Below are positions 1-4,546 of a stretch of DNA of 6,277 nucleotides, in pieces. The position numbers were made by a program, and so were the translations under genes. The notes below the pieces were generated by a model. It was not told the DNA's origin. It was given only the letters and a program-made list of their open reading frames with translations, and made no database searches. The number at the start of each line of letters is the position of its first letter. Positions within the stretch are counted from its first letter, which is position 1. The stretch is from Lachnospiraceae bacterium (lineage in GTDB: Bacteria; Bacillota; Clostridia; Lachnospirales; Lachnospiraceae), in assembly GCA_017473665.1 (NCBI GenBank), contig JAFUKK010000043.1:1-6277 (forward strand), read 5' to 3'.

Positions 1-351
1 TACGGCGGCGGTTTCTCCAATGTACCCACCCTGTTATCCGATCACTACGGTATGGGTAGCATCAGTGCTATCCATGGTATTACCCTGTCTGCATGGGCAT
101 TTGCAGGTCTGACCGGTAATCAGCTGGCTAACTGGATTGTGAATAAATACGGTGCCGTTGAAGAAATCGCTCATACTTTGGCAGATGGTTCTGTAGAGAT
201 GATTAAGGTGAACCCCACCGGTTATCAGTATGTACTGTATGCAACCATTGCGCTGTATATTGTAGCGCTGGTAGTATGTCTGGTACTGGTTCGTCCTACG
301 GACAAGGCACTGGAAGCAAAGGCAGCCAAGAAAGCAGCAAAGAATGCGTAA
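1..351 (+). CDS. OFA-family MFS transporter, C-terminal part (5' truncated)
   Basis: Only the last 116 residues are present; the frame is open from base 1 and stops at TAA 349-351. The start is outside the window. An opening YGGGFSNVPTLLSDHYG motif is followed by a hydrophobic helix (residues about 21-46, containing HGITLSAWAFAGLTGNQLA), a polar loop, then a last helix at about 75-97 and a Lys/Ala-rich cytoplasmic tail. This fits the last two membrane segments of the 12-helix OFA branch of the major facilitator superfamily, whose founding member is the oxalate/formate antiporter OxlT. In that family the GG-FS-P motif precedes helix 11. The substrate cannot be told from this fragment; most clostridial members are uncharacterised and may carry other monocarboxylates. 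A strong terminator follows 32 bases after the stop, so this is the last gene of its transcript. Confidence 0.8.
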   Translation, partial: YGGGFSNVPTLLSDHYGMGSISAIHGITLSAWAFAGLTGNQLANWIVNKYGAVEEIAHTLADGSVEMIKVNPTGYQYVLYATIALYIVALVVCLVLVRPTDKALEAKAAKKAAKNA

Positions 352-383
352 GTAATGCGTACACATAAGGAAATGAATTAGGC

Positions 384-414
384 AGGAGCCGGACGAAACG
401 TCCGGCTCCTTTTT
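384..414 (+). terminator. Intrinsic terminator of the OFA transporter gene
   Basis: A perfect 12-bp GC-rich stem (384-395 with 399-410) closes on a 3-base AAA loop and runs straight into a T-tract (410-414), with more T-rich sequence to about 426. It lies 32 bases beyond the transporter stop codon. This is a textbook rho-independent terminator on the + strand. Confidence 0.93.
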
Positions 415-432
415 CAATTTTTTCTTTTGTGT

Positions 433-470
433 AAAAAGAAAAACCACAAGGATAATTCCTTGTGGTTTTT
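433..470 (-). terminator. Intrinsic terminator of tRNA-Trp, possibly bidirectional
   Basis: A perfect 12-bp stem (441-452 with 457-468, loop TAAT), extendable by two A-T pairs. Read on the - strand it starts a few bases after the tRNA 3' end and is followed by TTTTTCTTTTT (443 down to 433). On the + strand it ends in five Ts, so it could also catch read-through from the transporter. Confidence 0.85.
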
Positions 471-472
471 AG

Positions 473-543
473 CAGGGGAAGAGGGGATCGAACCCCCGTT
501 AACGGTTTTGGAGACCGCCGCACTACCGCTGTACTATTCCCCT
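473..543 (-). tRNA. tRNA-Trp (anticodon CCA)
   Basis: The reverse complement folds into a full cloverleaf. The acceptor stem AGGGGAA/TTCCCCT (543-537 with 480-474) is perfect. The D-stem is GTAC/GTGC and the anticodon stem GCGGT/ACCGT. The anticodon loop is CTCCAAA, giving CCA after T33 and followed by A37. The variable loop is four bases (TAAC). The T-arm is GGGGG-TTCGATC-CCCTC with one G-T pair. The discriminator base at 473 is G, as expected for bacterial tRNA-Trp. The next bases read CT, so the 3' CCA is not encoded and must be added by nucleotidyltransferase. It decodes UGG and is transcribed alone from its own promoter into the terminator at 433-470. Confidence 0.96.
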
Positions 544-582
544 ATTTAGTTGGCTGCAAGTGTATCACCCGCAACGAATGTT

Positions 583-635
583 ATTATAGCACAGGACCCT
601 ACGGAAAGGCAAGTGCTTTTTTAAAAAATATTTCC
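583..635 (-). promoter_or_regulatory. Strong promoter for tRNA-Trp, with UP element
   Basis: On the - strand there is a perfect extended -10, TGC-TATAAT (hexamer at 588-583). A -35 of TTGCCT (612-607, 4/6 to consensus) lies 18 bp upstream. Immediately upstream of that (635-613) is AAATATTTTTTAAAAAAG, nearly the full UP-element consensus bound by the RNA polymerase alpha C-terminal domains. The predicted start is about 30 bases before the mature tRNA 5' end, leaving a short leader for RNase P to remove. Confidence 0.82.
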
Positions 636-643
636 GGACAGTA

Positions 644-674
644 CAAAACACCCGCAGGGATTACGGGTGTTTTG
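644..674 (-). terminator. Probable terminator of the 762-aa CNB-like gene
   Basis: A perfect 11-bp inverted repeat (644-654 with 664-674, loop of nine) has a CACCCG/CGGGTG core and A4/T4 flanks. On the - strand it is about 125 bases past the stop at 800 and just upstream of the tRNA-Trp UP element, so it would insulate the two units. The U-run is short (TTTT, then GTACTG), making it weaker than the other terminators here. The symmetry means it could act in either direction. Confidence 0.6.
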
Positions 675-799
675 CGTAAAGGGGAATTTTTTCGGAAATT
701 GTGTCAATTTCACGACCGGGGTATCACCCGGATGAATACAGTATATACCAGGTTTTGGTATTTGTAAAGGGAAATATCACAAAATCTTGCAAAATTCGT
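675..799. other. 3' untranslated stretch of the CNB-like gene with three small hairpins
   Basis: There is no supportable gene here. Three short inverted repeats follow one another: 695-701/705-711 (GAAATTG, loop TGT), 716-720/727-731 (CCGGG) and 745-750/756-761 (ATACCA). All would lie in the 3' UTR of the - strand mRNA before the 644-674 hairpin. The words GTATCACCCG at 721-730 and 562-571 match, which may be chance. No function is assigned. Confidence 0.35.
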
Positions 800-3088
800 C
801 TACATTTTGTTACCAAACTCGACAAAAAACATTTCGTCTTTCAGAGTTTGAGGAATGCCATACTTGGTGGAGGATAATTTCTTGGCTAACATCTCTAAAT
901 GATGTAGCCGTGTTGCGGTTTTGATTTTCTTGCGCTGGAGCAATTCGCTGTACAACGGGTTGGTACTCAGTGCATTGTCAATATCTGCAGGGAATGGACA
1001 GTGGGTAAAGAGGATTTTACGGGCCACCTTGTTCAATCTGGGGGAACCGTTGCCTTCAAAGAGAATCCATATCTGATAATCGCGGATAAACATCTCCTTA
1101 AAGCTATTCTTGGCACGTTTCAGTGCGATACCTACCTTGTCTTTGACCTCCGCACTGAGGTCGTGGTTTTTACGGTAAAACTGGATGTAATCAAAATATT
1201 CGCTGGTCAGGGAAATCTCGCTGATATCATTCCAGCGTGCACCCTGTACACGTTTACACATCTCCCAACGGAATTCGCCGGTCAAATGTATCATGGTGGA
1301 GGTTACATCCTCCATGTGGAAGATGGAGTACATCATGCGTCCGTTACTGTTACGCTTTTTGCCCTCAATTTCTTGCCACATTACGCCGTGGATACCCACG
1401 TTGGGCATCAGGACAATATCGGGGAGAAATTCCAGATGGATTAACTCCTTGCCCATGGCATCGATGTTTTCGTAATCCAGACTTTCCCGATAATAAGCAG
1501 AGAAATCTACCCGTTTAATGGTATTTAGGGCATTGCCGATTTTGGCTGAGGTTACCAGGGAATCGTCCAGATTCTTTAGTACATTGTCCTTGGCAAAGAA
1601 GGGACAGTATGTGGTAATACGGCCAAAGGTCATCTTGTTTACGGAAGGGAACATATTGTGTAGCTCATAGGCCACTCGCTCCCAGGGATCCTTCAACATG
1701 GCGTTGATCTCAGCATCGGTGTAGTGGCCTTTCATCTTTTTCTTGTGAATGTATTCTGTGTAATCCTGGTCAAATTCATTACGGCTGGGTTCCTTCAGGC
1801 CATTATAAATGGCCAGGAGCCAGTGATAAAAGGTATATACGCCGGTGTCGCTGGGCTTGTTCAATTTCTGGGCCAGATGATATAAGTAAATGCTGTTTTC
1901 CGTGCCGGCAAGTTCTTCGTCGATATATCCAAAGTACAGGAAGAGCATAACGGGCATGGGAGGAGCAAAATCCTTCAAAGTGGCCTTGAATACTGCTTCA
2001 TACAACTCCAGGAATGCGGGGATTAAAGACTTGCGCAGGGCGTAAGCATTGTCATCGGAGCTGTTGATGTCTGCCAGACGCTTGTATTTCTGCAGATGGC
2101 CTTTAAAGGTCAGCAGGAATTCGGAAGGCATCTGAGCATATTCCAAAATCGTATTCATGGAATTAATCAATTCATCAGGCAGGGTGCCTTCTTCTATCGA
2201 TACTTCTGCCTGGGTGTGCAAATCCTGATATTGTGCTTTCATCCGATGGAATACTTCGATACGTTCTTCTATGTGGGCGTGGGTGGCGTCGGCATTGGCA
2301 CGATATATGGCCACCATTCGGTCCATCCGTTCTAAAATGTGTGTGGTATCGGGGCTGTCTGCGCCCAGTTTGCATAACATGGTGTAATAATGGTCAAACA
2401 AATCCGCACCGGACTCGTTGAAATAATAGGACAGTGTTTGCTTGCGATACTGGTCCTGTTCGTCTACGCTTAAATAGGTCTTGCGGAAGTCCAGACTGCA
2501 TTTGCGTAAGGTGCCCACGGATACGGCAATTTTGGACAAAAGTGCCTTGTAATCTTCCCCGGCGTACAATTGATAGAACCCTTGATAATAGCTGCTCAGC
2601 CACAAATCCGCGGATTCATCGCTCAGATACGCGGATAAGTCCTCTATTTGAGAGAGGACCAGAGGTCTGTTGATACGATAGCGATTGGCCAGCATCTGGT
2701 AGTCGGCCATATCCTGGGTAAGACTCTGGTACATGCTGCTACAATTCATTTCAGATACCAATGAATGTTGCAACAACAGATTGAACTGGCGGAAGGCGGA
2801 CAGCAGAAAGAATCTGGATACGTCAGCATATTTGCGTAGCAAATCATACAAGCCGTCCAGTTGTGTTAATGCATAATTGACCAATGTAGTATCTTCAGCA
2901 GCAATGTAGTCCAAAAAATAGATTTCGGAGCATATCTCACATATACCAATGACATCACCTTTGCTTAGGGTATAGCTGCCTCCCGGAAAGGATACAGTGA
3001 CCTGCCCTGCAGTAATTAGTTGCAAGGAATTGAAGGGGTGTCCGTTAGTATGAATGGTCTTTCCTTTTTCAATAACAATACCTGCCAT
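800..3088 (-). CDS. Uncharacterised 762-aa protein with degenerate N-terminal cyclic-nucleotide-binding-like domain
   Basis: Residues 1 to about 90 follow the CNB/CAP beta-roll pattern (GKTI..NG...NSLQLITAGQVTVSF, then LSKGDVIGICEI, then IAAEDTTL), ending in a hinge helix. The phosphate-binding cassette is altered: the arginine that normally contacts the cyclic phosphate is not seen where RxA-x-V-x-A is expected (YFLDYIAAEDT here), so nucleotide binding is doubtful. No DNA-binding helix-turn-helix follows, unlike Crp/Fnr. Residues about 90-540 are mostly helical and charged, with no signal peptide or clear membrane span. The C-terminal part (about 545-705) looks most conserved in style, with LMPNVGIHGVMWQEI, TGEFRWEMCKR, SLTSEYFDYIQFYRKN and PRLNKVARKIL. 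I recall similar long CNB proteins in Lachnospiraceae but know no function. Start: ATG 3088 has GGAG 8 bases upstream (3100-3097); the in-frame ATG at 3094 would leave only two. It faces the DUF6508-tetR operon divergently. Confidence 0.85.
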   Translation of the reverse strand: MAGIVIEKGKTIHTNGHPFNSLQLITAGQVTVSFPGGSYTLSKGDVIGICEICSEIYFLDYIAAEDTTLVNYALTQLDGLYDLLRKYADVSRFFLLSAFRQFNLLLQHSLVSEMNCSSMYQSLTQDMADYQMLANRYRINRPLVLSQIEDLSAYLSDESADLWLSSYYQGFYQLYAGEDYKALLSKIAVSVGTLRKCSLDFRKTYLSVDEQDQYRKQTLSYYFNESGADLFDHYYTMLCKLGADSPDTTHILERMDRMVAIYRANADATHAHIEERIEVFHRMKAQYQDLHTQAEVSIEEGTLPDELINSMNTILEYAQMPSEFLLTFKGHLQKYKRLADINSSDDNAYALRKSLIPAFLELYEAVFKATLKDFAPPMPVMLFLYFGYIDEELAGTENSIYLYHLAQKLNKPSDTGVYTFYHWLLAIYNGLKEPSRNEFDQDYTEYIHKKKMKGHYTDAEINAMLKDPWERVAYELHNMFPSVNKMTFGRITTYCPFFAKDNVLKNLDDSLVTSAKIGNALNTIKRVDFSAYYRESLDYENIDAMGKELIHLEFLPDIVLMPNVGIHGVMWQEIEGKKRNSNGRMMYSIFHMEDVTSTMIHLTGEFRWEMCKRVQGARWNDISEISLTSEYFDYIQFYRKNHDLSAEVKDKVGIALKRAKNSFKEMFIRDYQIWILFEGNGSPRLNKVARKILFTHCPFPADIDNALSTNPLYSELLQRKKIKTATRLHHLEMLAKKLSSTKYGIPQTLKDEMFFVEFGNKM

Positions 3089-3096
3089 AATCATCT

Positions 3097-3101
3097 CTCC
3101 C
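3097..3101 (-). promoter_or_regulatory. Ribosome binding site deciding the start of the CNB-like gene
   Basis: GGGAG on the - strand is 8 bases before ATG 3088-3086 and only 2 before ATG 3094-3092. The spacing favours the inner ATG, so the protein begins MAGIVIEKG. Confidence 0.65.
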
Positions 3102-3160
3102 GCACGGAAATAGTGTAAGTGCCGGTACGAAACCGTCCCATAAGTAACTATCTATATGTC

Positions 3161-3189
3161 ATTATACACTATTCCGAACAATGTGTCAG
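3161..3189 (-). promoter_or_regulatory. Near-consensus sigma-A promoter of the CNB-like gene
   Basis: On the - strand, CTGACA (3189-3184, 5/6 to the -35) is separated by exactly 17 bp from a perfect TATAAT (3166-3161). An A-tract lies just upstream (3199-3191 on the - strand). The predicted start is near 3154, giving a leader of about 65 bases before ATG 3088. Confidence 0.85.
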
Positions 3190-3205
3190 ATTTTTTTTAG
3201 GTACT

Positions 3206-3240
3206 TTCGGCCGAAGATATCAGTTTTTGTCGTAAAAAAC
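3206..3240. promoter_or_regulatory. Palindromes between the divergent promoters (candidate operators)
   Basis: TTCGGCCGAA (3206-3215) is a perfect 10-bp palindrome. GTTTTT (3223-3228) and AAAAAC (3235-3240) form a 6-bp inverted repeat with a 6-base spacer. Both sit between the two -35 regions. A TetR-family repressor is encoded next door, and such repressors usually bind palindromes near their own promoter. The link to that protein is inference only. Confidence 0.3.
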
Positions 3241-3260
3241 AGAAAATTGGGGGTGTACTT

Positions 3261-3286
3261 TTGACAAAATTATGTTAGAATAAAAA
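3261..3286 (+). promoter_or_regulatory. Probable promoter of the DUF6508-tetR operon
   Basis: A perfect TTGACA is at 3261-3266, but no good -10 lies 17 bp from it (AAATAC at 3284-3289). An extended -10, TG-T-TAGAAT (3273-3281), is the better alternative and needs no -35; it overlaps the TTGACA spacer. The exact element is uncertain, but a promoter here fits the gene start at 3320. Confidence 0.55.
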
Positions 3287-3307
3287 TACATATGTGTCAC
3301 TTTTGGT

Positions 3308-3312
3308 GGAGG
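3308..3312 (+). promoter_or_regulatory. Ribosome binding site of the DUF6508-like gene
   Basis: GGAGG lies 7 bases before ATG 3320, optimal spacing, and fixes this start. Confidence 0.8.
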
Positions 3313-3319
3313 TGCGGCC

Positions 3320-3802
3320 ATGGAACAGGATTATGAATACAGAAAAAAGGTAGTAATGGAATACAAAGAGGCGGTAATGCCCCTGCTTGGCTATCTGCCC
3401 TGGTTTGAGAAAAATGGCGGTCGTCGGGTCAGCAGTACCTATGGGGACGAATCCATTACAGAGCATTCCGTGTCATTTCCGGTGTATAACAGCACTGTTA
3501 TGGGGTTTGTGCGCGAGGCTGCCAAGATGGATAGTATTATGAATAAGAACTATCGATATGTGTACACACGTAACCGTATTCAGTCCCATGATGACGAGCG
3601 ACGTCTGATTCAGAAGGCCACCTGGAAAGAATGGGATGTATTAACCGGTATACTGTCTTACTATGTGCTGGGAGGCAGGACAAAGGGATTATTATGGAAT
3701 GAGGCTGTGGAGGAACAGATTTTTTATCTGGTGCTGAAGCAGATGAAAGATATTATTGAGTATTGGGACCGGCCCTTTGAAGTGGCCGGAAGGGAAGAGT
3801 AA
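3320..3802 (+). CDS. DUF6508-like protein of unknown function (160 aa)
   Basis: This is a soluble, charged protein with no signal peptide or membrane segment. It resembles, from memory, the DUF6508 family of small Firmicute proteins: an early LLGYLPWFE segment (22-30), a central FPVYNSTVMGFVREA (53-67), NYRYV (77-81), and a C-terminal half (101-145) in which LTGILSYYVLGGRTKGLLWNEA precedes IFYLVLKQMKDI. The GLW-A-IF-LK order is the family-like signature. The molecular function of that family is unknown to me. It is the first gene of a two-gene operon. Its TAA shares its last A with the ATG of the TetR gene (TAATG), so the two are probably translationally coupled and the regulator may control this operon. 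Confidence is high that it is a gene, moderate for the family. Confidence 0.8.
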   Translation: MEQDYEYRKKVVMEYKEAVMPLLGYLPWFEKNGGRRVSSTYGDESITEHSVSFPVYNSTVMGFVREAAKMDSIMNKNYRYVYTRNRIQSHDDERRLIQKATWKEWDVLTGILSYYVLGGRTKGLLWNEAVEEQIFYLVLKQMKDIIEYWDRPFEVAGREE

Positions 3803-4389
3803 TGGGCGAGAAATCAATACAGAAACGTAAGTACATATTGAAGACAGCCAGAGAAGTATTCATGGACAAAGGCTTTAAGAGCGTTACCATGAAAGACATC
3901 GTGGAAGCCTGTGAAATCAGCCGAGGAGGTTTGTACCTTTATTTTGAAAGTACCGAGCAGATTTTTTTAGAGGTGCTGAAAATGGAGAGTGAGGAAGGGG
4001 ACGATGTATTCTCCGACAGCATTTCCGATGATGCTACCGCCGCAGAGATTTTATTGCTCTTTTTAAAAGAACAAAAGAAGGAATTGCTTCGCAAGAAAAA
4101 TTCGTTGACCAAAGCGGTTTATGAGTATTTCTTTGACAATCATCCTCCCCGCAAGGAGAATGTATTAAAGAAGGAATTTGACGCAGCTGTCCTGATTATT
4201 GAGAGACTAATCGAGACCGGTGTGGAGAATGGTGAGTTTGTATGTGAGGACTGTGCGGGAGCAGCCCGGAATATTATGTACGTACTGGAAGGCTTGAAGA
4301 TATCAGCCCAGACCATTGGAATTACTTCCGATATGGTAGATAAGGAATTATTATATATCCTTAGAAGCCTGGGAGTGGGTATGGAATAA
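3802..4389 (+). CDS. TetR/AcrR-family transcriptional repressor (195 aa)
   Basis: Residues about 10-56 are a canonical TetR N-terminal domain: ILKTAREVFMDKGF, then SVTMKDIVEACEISRGGLYLYF with the helix-turn-helix and the LYLYF end of the recognition helix, then the EQIFLEVL helix. The rest (about 60-195) is all-helical, as in the ligand-binding and dimerisation domain, ending in an EGLKISAQTIGI segment and a terminal helix. Length is typical of the family. The start overlaps the preceding stop by one base, and an AAGGGA ribosome binding site (3790-3795) lies inside the upstream gene. No efflux pump or enzyme is adjacent, so the likely targets are its own operon and possibly the divergent CNB-like gene. 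The ligand is unknown. Confidence 0.93.
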   Translation: MGEKSIQKRKYILKTAREVFMDKGFKSVTMKDIVEACEISRGGLYLYFESTEQIFLEVLKMESEEGDDVFSDSISDDATAAEILLLFLKEQKKELLRKKNSLTKAVYEYFFDNHPPRKENVLKKEFDAAVLIIERLIETGVENGEFVCEDCAGAARNIMYVLEGLKISAQTIGITSDMVDKELLYILRSLGVGME

Positions 4390-4402
4390 GGATAACGTAA
4401 TG

Positions 4403-4440
4403 AATGCTCCAAGGATATGTCTTTGGAGCATTGTGTATGT
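4403..4440 (+). terminator. Probable terminator of the DUF6508-tetR operon
   Basis: A 10-bp perfect stem (4403-4412 with 4423-4432) extends by a G-T and a G-C pair to 12 bp with a 6-base loop. It begins 13 bases after the tetR stop and is followed by a moderately T-rich stretch (TTGTGTATGT), with a T7 run farther on at 4451-4457. The hairpin is clear; the tail is weak. Confidence 0.65.
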
Positions 4441-4481
4441 GAAAAACTCTTTTTTTCTCGCAAAATTAGTGCATTGTACTA

Positions 4482-4514
4482 TTGTTGAAAAAAAGGTTAT
4501 GATGTATATTTATA
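4482..4514 (+). promoter_or_regulatory. Candidate promoter of purL
   Basis: TTGTTG (4482-4487) stands 17 bp from TATATT (4505-4510). TTGAAA (4485-4490) with TTTATA (4509-4514, 18 bp) is an overlapping alternative. The A/T-rich setting and the clear terminator upstream argue for a promoter here, but the hexamers are imperfect. I see no purine riboswitch and no obvious PurBox in the short leader. Confidence 0.4.
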
Positions 4515-4536
4515 GCAGTAACAAAAATCATTTTTT

Positions 4537-4541
4537 GGAGG
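4537..4541 (+). promoter_or_regulatory. Ribosome binding site of purL
   Basis: GGAGG follows a T6 run and ends 5 bases before ATG 4547, fixing the purL start. Confidence 0.8.
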
Positions 4542-4546
4542 ACGCC

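Noticed and set aside
34..447. A 137-codon - strand open frame opposite the transporter end
   Set aside because: It begins inside the terminator hairpins, lies antisense to a clear MFS coding frame, and its residue composition is unlike a real protein.
462..767. A 101-codon + strand open frame
   Set aside because: It runs antisense through the tRNA-Trp gene and its promoter and has no ribosome binding site.
1001..1444. A 147-codon + strand open frame inside the CNB-like gene, and shorter ones nearby
   Set aside because: These are antisense shadows of a continuous 762-codon frame, with no ribosome binding site and no domain resemblance.
3092..3094. Upstream ATG as start of the CNB-like gene
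   Set aside because: It leaves only two bases between the GGAG and the start; ATG 3088 has proper 8-base spacing. The difference is two residues.
3292..3300. TGTGTCAC as a Crp half-site linked to the CNB-like protein
   Set aside because: There is no matching second half in Crp spacing, and the CNB-like protein has no DNA-binding domain.
4390..4546. Possible purine riboswitch in the purL leader
   Set aside because: After the tetR terminator, the predicted transcript leader is only about 30 bases, and no purine-aptamer core or paired stems were found.
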